From the NCBI GenBank assembly GCA_030549495.1, contig JAUIRK010001021.1:463501-527500 (forward strand): DNA of 64,000 bases. Reading direction: 5' to 3'. The notes under the pieces were generated by a model that worked only from the letters and a program-made list of their open reading frames with translations, was not told where the DNA came from and did no database searches. This document shows, piece after piece, positions 10,101-19,930 of this stretch (positions are counted from its first letter, which is position 1; each line of letters opens with the position of its first letter). Source of the DNA: Nectonema munidae (lineage: Eukaryota; Nematomorpha; Nectonematoida; Nectonematidae). A program made the position numbers and the translations under genes.

Positions 10101-12272
10101 AGAATATAATATAAAAGTAAATTTTGCTCTATAACGTTCAGTAAAAAATATGTAATAAGCAACAATCTAAGAAATTTTTTTATTCTCGAAAATTACAAAA
10201 ATTTATCATAAACAGTATCGTAATCATTTAAATATCCCAGTTTGATTGTACCTAAATTTTAGCTGCATACTAATAAAATGAATTGTACCACTCATTGAGT
10301 TATAATTAAACTAATAGCGCTACCATAATTAGTTCAAAATAAAAAAATATAGTTAATATAACTAGAAGCGCCATTACTATAATTAGAAAGCGCAAATAAT
10401 AAGTAGTTAACTTTCGTTAAAAAATTTTTGGCAAAAATTCATCGATCAATCTTATATTATATCTGTTAGAAGTTAAAAGGCACTAGAAGTTTGAAAATTG
10501 CAAATTATAATAAATTTGATTGAAATTTGAAAATCCAATCAAAACATTTCAAAAAAATTTTGATTGACAGATACGTAAACTGGACAATTACCTAAATCTT
10601 TTATGCATTTAAATTTTTTTCAATAAAAATCTTATATGAATTTTAAATTTTCTTTTCTGAACAGTTTTTACTGTAAAAAAATCGCTTTTTCTTCCCCGGG
10701 GAAATTTTCAAAAATTACGAGGTCCTCGTTCCCCGGGGAATGAAAAAAGACCTTAAAGTGGACACACTAGTATAAATGTATAAAAATTTTGTATACTTTA
10801 AAATCAGTGCACTTTGATAAAACCACCATAACCACTGCAAGACAAGTATTTGACAAGGTGGACTATTTTTACATCACATGTTATTAAACCAGAACATCCA
10901 CTTGGAGTGTGTACTGACTACTGACCGTGCTTTAACAATGTCTTTTTCTAGTCTCCAGATGTAATTGGTACCCAGTGCGCTATTCATCGCCGAGCATGAT
11001 GGGCTGAAAAATGTTCTAAATGAAATCATTGATACAGCGTACTTAATTCAACTCTTTGTTTGTTTTGAAAGTTGTGCGAAGAAAATGAATTTCAAATTTG
11101 AAAACCTCTTACTGCACTCAAATGTGATGTGGCTTTGCAAAGGAAAAGTTTCGAAGTGATAGTATGGAAGGAAATCTAGAAACTTCTGAAAAGCAAACTA
11201 TACATGCATGTAGAATATTCTGATGTCCGTTTTCGTATATTCGTATCAATTTTAGTGAACATGTTTTTTGAGAAGTGTCTTATAACGATTTTTCGATTGA
11301 AATGGAACAGTCTTATGCTGATGTTGCAAGGATGGCTCTGAAGTTCTGATCTTTCATTACATATGAGGAAGGAAAATTAAAAAAATATTCAAACAAATTT
11401 TACAATTTAAAAGTGCCAGTTTTTTTATTTAAGGGAGTTAATCATATAAGTTTTGGAATCACTGATAAAAATGAATGTTGACTGATAGATTGATTTTGAA
11501 CAATATTTTCACTAAGCCGGTCGTTTTTGTTTGTCGCAATGGGGGCCGGTTTAGAGAAGTTTTACTGTATGTGTAAAAATTTAATATAATTGAATATCAA
11601 AAAAAATTTCAGAAAACTTGTTAATTTTACATTATTTTTGAAAGTTCTCTACTATTTTCCATTTTCACTTTCGGCATACTTTTTTATACTTCTTTTATTT
11701 TTTATTTTATTTTCCACTTTCGGCATACTTACTTTTTTTATTTTTTTTCATAGAGAGCGTGATTTTTAATTTTAACTTTTTTTGTCTGGAGACATTTGTA
11801 AATTGTGTTTTAACAGTAAAATTGAACTTGCCATTGCGACTTTAGTATCATCCAACGTGTGGCTGTTTTGGTCCCGGATGGCGGTTTTGACCAGAAACGA
11901 AAGAATAAATCACTAATTTAGTTATATTATGGTTGAAGGATAATTCAACATCAAGATCATTGGACCTCTATTCAATATTATGTTTAGAAGCCGAATTCTC
12001 TTATTCCTGGATTACCCAGATGCAGAATTGACCAGCTTCCATATCAATTTAGTTAAAATAGGGAAGAGTACTAAGAGGTTTCGTGGCATTTTGTAAAAAT
12101 GTCAAACGCAAAAAAAGTTACTTTTTTGATTAAAACTAAAAAGACACTCACCATTTTTACATGGATCCATATGTTGATCATTAGACAGGTCGTTACTGAG
12201 AAGTGAAGTAAAAAATAGATGAAAAAGCAAAAACATGTGCTTTAAAAAATGGATAGAGATTATAGGAAGCAT
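1046..12272 (-). CDS. tld: Tolloid/BMP1-type astacin metalloprotease, first four coding exons (gene continues off the left edge)
   Basis: This is a secreted zinc metalloprotease of the tolloid/BMP1 family, which cleaves procollagens and the BMP antagonist chordin outside the cell. Coding exons on the minus strand are 12272-12152, 3876-3702, 1330-1227 and 1184-1046, with junction phases 1, 2, 1 and 2 that all agree. They encode a signal peptide, a propeptide holding DPCKNGGFLGDI (compare DPCKAAAFLGDI in human BMP1), a furin site RTKR followed by AAT, and the start of the astacin domain (ERLWPYGVIPY, then QAMRHWENYTCITFVER and QREC). The next expected exon, with the CCS and HExxHxxGxxH motifs, is not in the window, so the CUB and EGF domains also lie further left. 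Tolloid itself, rather than another astacin, is chosen because of the DPCK propeptide and the RxKRAAT junction. The introns are 8275, 2371 and only 42 bp. Confidence 0.92.
1227..1330 (-). CDS. tld: Tolloid coding exon 3: furin site and start of protease domain
   Basis: One base, 34 codons and one base. It carries the basic cleavage site RKRTKR followed by AATAIKERLWPYGVIPY, the usual beginning of the mature tolloid protease. The acceptor is TTTAATTAG and the donor GATG|GTAAAG. Confidence 0.92.
1812..1925. repeat. Decayed TTAA-flanked MITE copy (intron 2 of tolloid)
   Basis: It starts TTAACCCAT and contains the family core AAGTAATTTCATCTTCGTC with the spaced motif TCGTCTG. It has the same orientation as the copy at 40462 and has lost its far end. 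The rest of intron 2 (1331-3701) is A+T-rich with no other recognisable feature; CACCCTTTTG recurs near 2631 and 2676. Confidence 0.75.
3702..3876 (-). CDS. tld: Tolloid coding exon 2: propeptide
   Basis: The exon completes a Gly codon (G+GA) and then gives 57 codons beginning GFLGDIILTQAEI, matching the FxGDIAL segment that follows DPCK in tolloid propeptides. It ends with AG before the donor GTAATG. Two potential N-glycosylation sites (NHS and NLT) occur near the end. The acceptor is TTTTCATTAAG. A plus-strand open frame over the same bases is a shadow. Confidence 0.85.
3900..4030. repeat. Probable old relative of the TTAA MITE family
   Basis: It begins TTAACCCTTTGAGGACAAG and ends near GGCCTTAAAGGG, with TCTTCTGCTTT inside. 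The layout resembles the MITEs at 13648 and 40266, but base identity is low. Confidence 0.4.
4873..5690 (+). pseudogene. FLYWCH-type MULE transposase remnant
   Basis: This is a broken Mutator-like DNA transposase. The first open frame (4873-5178) reads GSKSSLTTNSTYENPRS, then CHKHPIDRTRVEV and ending in CKRDL, which matches the FLYWCH zinc finger (C...HxHP) and linker of MULE proteins. After one stop the same frame continues with LPHEPPSLRYLKI and SFLIHDSGP, a conserved block before the catalytic core. A further frame gives IDFKMAAIQAVKFVLGPH and then FYHLKSKIRKIQ, the DFE.A..A and FxH part of the MULE domain. The segment between HDSGP and DFKMA, which should hold the first catalytic Asp, is deleted. 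G+C is clearly higher than in the flanks. No terminal repeats were found. Confidence 0.8.
6690..6902 (+). pseudogene. hAT transposase C-terminal dimerisation domain
   Basis: A 70-residue frame containing PTSVDAERVFSSMGYFSTK and RNQLNDETLNALIFLRYFF, the classic hAT family dimerisation block (S.xAERxFSxxG...iRN.L...L..L.fLr). The rest of the transposase is gone. The stop codon is split from its 3' flank by the Merlin insertion, which starts at 6908. Confidence 0.88.
6908..7797 (+). repeat. Left inverted repeat of the Merlin element
   Basis: It pairs with 9702-10592 in reverse orientation, from GGTAATTGTCCAG at the outer edge to CAGACATAAGGTTCAATATT near the inner edge. It is A+T-rich and has no coding frame. 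Confidence 0.9.
8008..9075 (-). pseudogene. Merlin transposase (DDE, IS1595/ISXO2 type), broken
   Basis: Read from 9075 down, it starts with KLEILKWLALHRIIH and a zinc-ribbon remnant (CYEC, then YC.KCYICGKKKTV), followed by RQTAVDWANFCREI, IVEIDESKFFHRKYHRG, FGAIERHSKKCFLVEVPD, IIVSDGWSAY, NFVDPHDPNIHTQN and ENLWMRAKRKFKRQFGTS. This matches the IS1595-type core with its D, D and H/E positions. The frame is interrupted by several in-frame stops (for example after TWREGH) and shifts near 8190, so the copy is dead. The total length of about 350 codons is normal for a Merlin transposase. Confidence 0.88.
9702..10592 (-). repeat. Right inverted repeat of the Merlin element
   Basis: Reverse complement of 6908-7797, with only scattered substitutions seen by eye. 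The likeness of the two arms suggests a fairly recent insertion or later arm-to-arm conversion. Confidence 0.9.
10830..11350 (+). pseudogene. ZBED5-like hAT transposase fossil (fragment A)
   Basis: The frame reads GLKNVLNEIIDTAYLIQLF and FENLLLHSNVMWLCKGKV, the block that follows the HC.xHR motif in ZBED5/FAM200-like hAT transposases (LLLHTEVRWLSRGKVL). Nucleotide similarity to 58690-59040 and 60180-60260 shows that it belongs to the same element family as the copy at 57783-60484. Frames are broken and the termini were not found. Confidence 0.7.
12152..12272 (-). CDS. tld: Tolloid coding exon 1: signal peptide and start of propeptide
   Basis: Forty codons plus one base. The hydrophobic stretch MFLLFHLFFTSLL is a signal peptide, followed by a short polar piece ending in DPCKN. 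The donor is AATG|GTGAGTGTC. The first ATG of the open frame (12272) is chosen; the ATG at 12236 directly before the hydrophobic core would also give a good signal peptide. The frame stays open further upstream to a TTG but has no earlier ATG. Confidence 0.82.
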
Positions 12273-13647
12273 AACGAAAATGCGTATGTCCTCTCTACTT
12301 TTCAAGGGTTAAAGAAAGTAGGAATGAGAGGAAAAAGTAATAATGAAGAAGACTTTTTAGGAACACAAAGATTATAAAAAGTTTTCCTTATTGATTTATT
12401 AAGACATCAAAGAAAGTTTGATGCATAAGATAACAGATGTGTCAATTGTATAATCAGAGTAGAGTGACTAGGAAAAAGGGAAAGCTGCTGATCAACGTCC
12501 TTTTCATCACAATCATCATCAGTCTTTGCTTCATCATCATCATCATCGCTAATATCAGCACCATTCTCGCTTTCATCGCTATTACCAAAAAGAATCTCTC
12601 CAGTAACATGTCTTCATTTCACAATTAACCTTAGAACAGGATTTCTCAATCGTGAATCCCCCACTTTTGGACTAAAATAAATTCGAATCTTTTTTCAAAA
12701 CTTACTTCTAATATAACAAATTAATAAAATCGGAATTTAAATCAAAGTAAAATTTTTCTCATCATTAAAATCTCAGTTTGAGCGCTAAATAAAAAATGCG
12801 TGGAGACTCCTTTTTCTTTTACGGAATCTTTAGAAGAGAACATTTTTAGGAAGGATTCATTGAATATAAACGTATTTCACAATTCAAATTTAAGTTGAAA
12901 AAAAAGTTAAAATAAGTTGAAAAAACCGTGCGGCTTAGAAGTTGACAAATAAAATATTAGTTATCGGGATAAACTGGAAAAACACTTGACTTTTTGAGAT
13001 CACCTAAAATTGACTTGTTGACGAAATTCAATTGTATATCTTTGATTGAGACTTTTTTTCATTTTTTTATCTCTCTTCGATTCAAAGTTTTACTTTTTAT
13101 TTTACTCTTTTTTTTAAATTTATTCGATTCAAATGTTAAAACACATTTGTCAATTTGATTACAAATCTCTCATTTTTGTGAATTAAATGGAATTTGTCTG
13201 CTTCTCCCTGTGAACTTAATCTTCTTTTGATTTGTTTATGGAATAACTAGAAAAATGTATTAAAATCATTTTAATTTATGATAGAAATTTTATGCAACCC
13301 ATGTTCGCCCTTTCCTTTCAAATCCAAATTAAAGTCGCCTCTCATGCACATTTTTTCAATGTTCTTTAAACGCGTTAAAAAATGATTCTACTGTATTTTA
13401 CACATGAGAAGAGATGAATGTAGGATACTACTATGTGGTTTGTGTAATACAATCTGTACATCACGATGATTACGAGTAGTCAACAAATTTGATTGACGTT
13501 ATCACACAAGGGAAGGCAATCCAGCACCGCTTCATATGGGATGCAGGTTGATATTGACATGTGTGAATAGAATGAACATCAGTGGACAGCACCATCCAAA
13601 CGACTCAACCTCTAAGCCACTGCTCGGTGGAATATTGATTCACCTTA

Positions 13648-13785
13648 TTAACCCATTTAAGACCAAGCAAAGCAGACGATTTTTAAAAAAACGCAGATGA
13701 TTTATATTCAAAGTCATTGAAAAAAGCAGACGAATATGAAATTACTTATGTTCCAAAATAGGAACATTGGTCGTAAATGGGTTAA
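13648..13785. repeat. TTAA-flanked piggyBac-type MITE, copy A
   Basis: 130 bp between two TTAA sites. The ends are CCCATTTAAGACCAAG and, inverted, CCCATTTACGACCAATG. GCAGACGA-type motifs recur inside, and a perfect palindrome (ATGTTCC, six bases, GGAACAT) lies next to the right end. TTAA targets with CCC ends point to the piggyBac superfamily. There is no coding capacity. Confidence 0.85.
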
Positions 13786-15329
13786 TTATCCAAACAGGTC
13801 GTGAATTGTTTTGCCTCGTGTAAGGTTAATATAATTTTTTAACTAATCGCTTCTATGAAAAGTTAACTCAAACATCTTGCTCATAAAGTAAGCAGAAAAA
13901 GTAATAAAAGTATTATTTGAATATTTTGGAGTACTTCAAGGAATGAATATGAATCTTTTATAATCAAAATAAAAAATCTTTGATTTTGTCATTAAGATTT
14001 ATTCTTGGATAAATGAAATGAATTGTTCTGTTTTTTCATCTTTATGTGGTCTTTAGAAATAAATTTTTTACAAATATCCCACTTTCTTGATACACTAAAT
14101 CTTCTATTTTGTTGGGCATGGAGCCAAAAGCTTTGTTAATGGAATATCTTCATACTTTCTCTGATACGCATAGAGATAAAGAAAGAATTCCACGCTTAAA
14201 AGAAGTACCAGTCCACGTGGATAAATAATGAGAATCATGTTTTGCACTGATCGAAACGTTACATGCAGCAAAGTCAAAATAGTCGCAAAGGGCAGCTACA
14301 GTCCAATGTCGATAAGAGGATGCTCTATTTGATTTTTTCCTTTTTCTCGACGAACTACTTTTGTATCTTATCTAAATCTATGGACTCAAAATTTTTAAAA
14401 ATTGACCGGTTAAAAGATATTAGGGAATTAATTAATCGCTTAACTAAAACACGCTTAATTACCATCAATTGCTGATACTACCCTTATTCATGGCTGCTGC
14501 TGAAAAATTGTATCCAAACTTCCACATCCTAACCCTCACACAGTTTCAAATAAAACTGTTTTTTGGAGCGACTGATTTTGATAGAGCCACTGGAAATTGG
14601 TAGAGCCTATGAAACAAACATTGCGAACTAATACGGTAAATATTCGATAAAGTAAATTATACGTAACGAATAGAAAAATTTCCTAATATTTTACTTGGTT
14701 GATAATGAAATTTATAAATTTTATAGGAGGGATCCAAGAGATTTCGTTGAAAAAATACAAGATTTAGTCGACACACATGACTTTGTCGCCACGCGATTTT
14801 GTCGAGAACAAAAATTGCCTAAATTTAAAGTTTGAATAAATCCGTTCAGGGTATTGCTTAAATTTTATAATGCCATTTGAAAGCTGTTACTTACCAAAAG
14901 TTGGGTAACATAATTTATTTGTATTAATCTGTTAGCCACGTGAATAATGATCAAATGTGATATTTAATGAAAGACGATTTTGCTTAATTAGAGTCTACGA
15001 TCCTTGACTTTGGGCGTACCCATGATTAATAAAAATGCAGTAGAAATAATATGGCATTTAACATTATCCATATATATCAGATATTTTATTTATCCCTAAT
15101 TATTGCAGACCCCTATAATCATATTGTTAGACTAAAAGATTACATTGTTTATGCCTATTATTCATTGTTTTAATCACTTTGATTTAAATATTGTAATTAA
15201 CTATTATAATATTTTTTTACTGCTATAAACAGTTTTGTAAAAATTATGCTAAACAGCAACATGTGATCATTGGAAAATTTTCCTACCTTTATGATTTTGT
15301 ATGAATCAGTTCATCAAAGAGAAAATGGA

Positions 15330-15880
15330 AATAGAGAGATGGCTCTCCTGCTATGCTGGGAAATAAATCGGAGTTTGCTGCACTGATGAAACAGGTTTCA
15401 CACTTGCAAGGTACCCATTCTTTCCTTCATCTGCATTATTTTGCATCCAAACTTTGCCTCCAAAATTGAAGAAAGCCCTTGATATTTCTGTAAAGAACAT
15501 CAACTGGATTAGGGGTCATGCTCTAAATTACTGCCTCTTTTCTTGGAGGTAAACATACAGTTCGCTTATTCTCATGTGGTAGAGTAAATCATAGTCTTTC
15601 TCAAGGAACGTGACTGTTATCAACTTGATGAGTTGGAATCGCAAGAATTCAACCAAATCTTGGCGTATTTTGGCGACATATTCACTCTTATGAGTGATCT
15701 GAGGTTATCACTTCATGGTAAAAACATAAACATATTGAACTGCTATGAAAAGGAATTCCTTTCTCTTCACTTCCCACTTTTATTTGAAATGTTGAAAAAT
15801 CAGCAAAATGGAAAATTATATTTAGACCACTTCATTTATTCTATAAATTGTAAAATCTTGAGCACAATATTTGAATAACC
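15330..15880 (+). pseudogene. ZBED5-like hAT transposase fossil (fragment B)
   Basis: Reading across frames gives KSEFAALMKQVSHLQ, then NINWIRGHALN, FLKERDCYQLDELE and finally an open frame (15633-15878) starting ESQEFNQILAYFGDIFTLM and RLSLHGKNINIL. This matches the NxEFxxxLAYLADIFxxLNxLNLSLQGK block of ZBED5/FAM200-like hAT proteins. It is broken, with no termini seen. Confidence 0.75.
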
Positions 15881-17772
15881 GTAGAGCTGTATTAGGGATA
15901 ATTCAGGTAACAATTTTAAAAGATAAAATATCTTTTTTTCTCGTATTTCAAATCATCTCAGTCTAATCATATTTTTATTTTATCCGATACATTTTCTTAT
16001 TTTTTGAAGATGATTATCCTTCAATGCTTAATTTAAAAATATCAAAAGTCTTCTACTTATTATTTCGGATTTTAAAGGATCATAGTGAGGTAATATATTT
16101 TTCAAATTTCCATCACTTGAAAAAATATTAATTGATGGTAATGAATCTTTGAGTTTGATTCCTAGTGTTTGTGAAAAACTCTGGAAGAGTGTTTGGTGCT
16201 GGGCTATATGGTTTGGTTTCCAAGACTTTGTGAAACTCTTCTACCTGTACTCATTCCTTTCACGCCAACGTACTTATGCGTGTCATGATTTAGCACTCTT
16301 TTGTCAATTAAGACGAAATCTAGGAATCGCTTGAATGCACAGGCAGACATGCTTAAACTCCCAAGCCAGAAACAAGAACAAATGAGATATCAAATAAGTG
16401 ATTATTTTTTGTAAAGTATGTCCAAATGTTAATCTGTCTCATCGTCTCCCCATATGTTTGATTTTTTACAAATTTTAATTACTTTGTGCACGTTTGAAAG
16501 CTAGTTCTGGATTTTACTACTTTGTACATAATTCAAGCAAGAGTTTTTATTTTTGTTCGGTTAATTCGCATATTAATTTTTAATGCTTCTTTTCTACATG
16601 CCTGAATTTTGTTTACATATTAAATTAGAAACGGAAATAGATCTATTCTTTGGATAAAGTTGTCGTATGAATTCACATCTTTTAATATTGAACAAAGTTT
16701 AAATTTTAGGGTGTGCAAAGTCAGAGCAAATAAATTTTAAAGGTGCAAGAGTAAAAAAAGTTTGGAAAGCACTGCAGTACCGCATATTTTGTTTATATTT
16801 TTCATACTTGCCATATTTTTTATTAAAAGTAAAAATTGTTAAAACATCGTTAGAAGTTCTATTTAAATTTACATATTAAAATTTTTTTATAAAGTCGATT
16901 AAAAAGTCCAAATTTCGTCTTGCGAAGATTAACATATGTGTTTTCGAATTATTTTTAAGCTCCATCATATTTTTATTCTCCAAGTTGATAAAAAAAATGT
17001 GAAATCGAAATATTAAATCTCACAATAATTTATCCTAGCGCCAAGTCTTTGCATTAACTAAAAGTAGAATTACAAAATCAAGAAATGAAGAATGAAATTT
17101 TCAACGCAACTATCACTTATTATAATTCAATACATTTTTCCGGTGTATTCTTATGCACATTGAATAATATATTCGTACTTTTTGCTAACTTTGGCCAATT
17201 TGGATGACAGTGTGGTTCCATTTCACCACTAACCTTTAAATTTACTTGTCCTGCCCCACAAAATATTTCTATATCATTTGTATTTAGATTGATGTATAAA
17301 CCATTATCAAAAGTAGGAGAATATTCAAAAAATTTCAAAAGACAAAATATTTAATTATATGAATAAGAATAAAGATGTACCAACATAGGAAGATATGCAA
17401 TTGTCAAAGACGAAACACATGAAAACAAGATTTGTAAAAGAGCATTTTTCAAAAACAAAATAATTGCAAGGTGAAAGAACTTTTTCGACATTCTTTTTCA
17501 AATCTAGACTAATTAAAAATTTTAAATGCGTTGACTTGAGTCGTGTTTCTTTCAATGCATGTGAATCAGAGAATTGTGAATTGTTTGCCAATGATTGCGG
17601 GGTGGTGGTTGTTCGACTCATGCGCATTCTTCATCTTTCTGCCATAATCGTGATGGGTGTGGTAGCAAGCATTACCACTTGGAGACAAGGACATATTCCT
17701 TAATATTAACATATGGGTATTAGAATTTATGACAAAAATAAATGTGTCGTGATTTGGTGCTCGAAAAATTTC

Positions 17773-18100
17773 GTCTCAGAAAACTCGCTTTTCAATGACT
17801 CCGTCTCAAATTCACACTGAATATTAAAGTCTGAAATTGTAGGAAAATGACAATGTCCTCTGAAAGAGCTTCAGAAAAGCAGATAAAATTTATGATTGCT
17901 TACTTAAGATTAATTGAAGCATAATATCTAGATACAAAAATAGTGAAGGAATTTCGTAGAAAAAATTAAGAACACTGTCTTGGAAAATTCATTCTCTAAC
18001 TCGGTCTCTCGGTTGACTATGTAGCTCACGGAAATTAACATATTTATTTATATAGATACTATTTTAACCAATTAACTAATTGAACCAAGTTTTCTGAGAC
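17773..18100. repeat. Possible MITE with GTCTCAGAAAACT ends
   Basis: GTCTCAGAAAACTCG at the left is matched in inverted orientation by GTCTCAGAAAACTTGG at the right, about 330 bp away. No convincing target duplication or coding frame was seen, so the superfamily is open. Confidence 0.4.
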
Positions 18101-18366
18101 CAAGTTATCTGTGCACACATATTTTAAAAAGATTATATTTTCCTTATCAAAACGGAAGTATAAACTTATCATATTTGCAACGAAACGATAGAAAAATCCG
18201 CTTACACGATAAATGCCTTCATTCTTGAAAAATTTATCAAAATAAGAAGAAAAATTGGATTGCGTTTCTATTAAATTTAAAAATATAAAAAGGAGAACAC
18301 TTAATCAAATACGGCCTCAAATCCAAGCAAATCAGGAAACATACTCCATATTACAATGCTCTATAG

Positions 18367-19019
18367 CAGTGTTTCCCAACGTGGTCCATGTAGACCTCCA
18401 AGGGGTCCACAATATTTTTTAGAGTCCATCAAATTTTGCACAGCATCCATATTATCATTTTTTAATGTTTATTGAATAAAAAAAGTAATTTTGTTGACGA
18501 AAAGTTATGAAACTACAAAAATGATATATTATGGTAATAAGCTCTGTTGTATGTGATTGTTTCCCCATCTTCATATCTTTCTGAATCGGTTTGATACTAA
18601 AAGTGATTAAAATATTGTTTATTTTATCTGAGTTCAAAAAATGGAAACAGGCTAAATGTCATTGAAAGAGGAGATTTTATATTGTCATTGACTTCATTGG
18701 AACCTGACATATCAAATTTAGCTTCAAAGTTCAACTCTCACACTAAAAAACTTTTTTTTTTGAACAAAAATTCTCACCTTTTTTGACTTTTTTATAAAAT
18801 TTTATTAATTTTTAAAAGATAAGAAGAGTCAAAAGTATATGTTATAAAATTTACTGAGTAAACAATAAAAAAATAGTCATTAAGAACTTCTTACTTATTT
18901 CTTATATTTTGATTCATAAAACCACTTGAAAAATGGAATCGGTAGCAATAAAAATAAGGGATCCACAAAAAATGCAGTTCGAAAAGGATTCATAAGAGAA
19001 AATATGTTGAGAATCACTG
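18367..19019. repeat. hAT MITE (CAGTG ends), 653 bp
   Basis: The left end is CAGTGTTTCCCAACGTGG and the right end GTTGAGAATCACTG. The flanks CTCTATAG and CTGTATAA match at 6 of 8 positions. It contains GGGGTCCAC near the left end and GGGATCCAC near the right. It belongs to the same family as the element at 30803 and the right-end fragment at 29400-29488. Confidence 0.75.
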
Positions 19020-19794
19020 CTGTATAATTTTAGGATTAGGGTAGGATAAAAAATCAAAAAAATGTCCTTATCAAACCACGTATATTTAATGCAAAACTTC
19101 AACAAATTTATTCACTTTCTCGTATAAATAAATAATTGAACGTATTTCCCGGACTTTTTGATAGAATTCTCAAAAGAAATCCTTTTAAAGATCTCTAGCT
19201 TATACAATTTGCTTCTAATTCTTTTCTTTTATTAGATAAATGGTTTCTAAATCATTTCATTGTTCTTTCATGAAGGAAGAATTACGCTCTATATATATAC
19301 GCATTATGAGCTTGAATTTCAATATCAACGTGAATTAGGTTTGAATCTTTCTTAACTCAAAAAATTTTCAAATAAAACGCTTTGTTTTTTTGAAAAACAT
19401 TGCCAATTTTTTGTTTGTAAAGTGATATGAATTGGAAATCAGTTTTTTCATTTTTTTTCAATAAAAAAGATTTCAAATCAAGAAAGGTGTCAAAAACTTC
19501 AAATGTTCTATTTTAACATTTTGTCAATTTTTTTCAAACAAAAATGCGTCAATAAAATAAAACAAAAAATACATTAATAATAATTTCCGTTTGTTAATTA
19601 AAAATAAAAAATGAATTCTTTTATGCATAAAAAATGAATTTTATTACCTGAAAAATTAGTCTTACAGATTATTTAATACTAATGGAAAAAAACGAGACAA
19701 TAAAGTAATCATAATTTATTTATAAAATATAAAATAACTTAATATCCCTTTTTTGAAATATGACATGAAAAGTTAATTTAATTAGTTTTTGAGT

Positions 19795-19930
19795 TTATGT
19801 AAAATAATGGATAAACTTTATAAACCTCTTGTTTTTTAATGATGTGGGTGATGTGCTAGGAGTTAGAGACCTTGGACGTGAATTGGTAGACACCATGGGA
19901 GAATTTGGGGGGAGATTTCTTTGCTCAGAG
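19795..19930 (-). CDS. Two-PPxY gene, last exon
   Basis: The acceptor TTTATTCTGTTTAAG is followed by one base, 44 codons and TAA. The reading includes RNLPPNSPMVSTNSRPRS and LTPSTSPTSLKNKR. The phase agrees with the exon before it, and an AATAAA follows. The C-content stands out from the A/T-rich flanks. Confidence 0.72.

Larger units (their letters stand above)
6908..10592 (-). mobile_element. Merlin (IS1016/ISXO2-like) DNA transposon with very long inverted repeats
   Basis: The element begins and ends GGTAATTGTCCAG and is flanked by the identical 8-bp duplication TAAATCTT (6900-6907 and 10593-10600); Merlin elements make 8-9 bp duplications. The terminal inverted repeats are about 890 bp each (6908-7797 and 9702-10592) and match closely over their whole length. 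A transposase remnant (9075-8008) lies between them on the minus strand. A further short inverted pair, around 9255-9285 and 9676-9705, shows that the inner edge was rearranged. The element sits inside the hAT element directly behind its stop codon. Confidence 0.9.
6396..10769 (+). mobile_element. Internally deleted hAT transposon, split by a Merlin insertion
   Basis: The ends are TAGCGTGTCCACCT on the left and, read inward from the right, TAGTGTGTCCACTTT, with flanking 8-bp copies GTATAGAT (6388-6395) and GTATAAAT (10770-10777) that match at 7 of 8 places. An 8-bp duplication is the hAT rule. Without the Merlin insert the element is only about 680 bp and keeps just the transposase C-terminus. 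Subterminal GC blocks (CCTCGTCCTCG and CCCCGGGGAA) occur at both ends. Confidence 0.88.
3877..12151 (-). other. Tolloid intron 1 (8.3 kb), filled with transposons
   Basis: The intron runs from the donor GTGAGT at 12151 to the acceptor CATTAAG at 3877. It holds a poly-C run (4303-4320), a FLYWCH/MULE remnant, the nested hAT plus Merlin pair and a ZBED5-like hAT fossil. At 11510-11570 there is a pogo-like end (ACAGTAAAACTTCTC, read on the minus strand, next to TA). Between 11570 and 12150 only A/T-rich and TTTATT-type simple sequence is visible. Confidence 0.7.
12273..19794. other. Intergenic stretch between tolloid and the two-PPxY gene
   Basis: Apart from the MITEs and the hAT fossil listed separately, it holds a CATCAT simple repeat (12495-12550), a possible lone hAT end (CAGGATTTCTCAATCGTG near 12637), a weakly coding-like island at 17120-17340 on the minus strand (reads CGAGQVNLKVSGEMEPHC) and another at 17460-17700. 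I could not assign either island. The tolloid promoter should lie just above 12272; no clear TATA box was seen. Confidence 0.45.

Noticed and set aside
12637-12680. CAGGATTTCTCAATCGTG resembling a hAT left end.
   Set aside because: No right end or duplication found within 1.5 kb.
16140-16390. Higher-complexity stretch with open frames on both strands (minus reads FLDFVLIDKRVLNHDTHKYV).
   Set aside because: It resembles a LINE in places (HKYVGV), but no second motif supports it.
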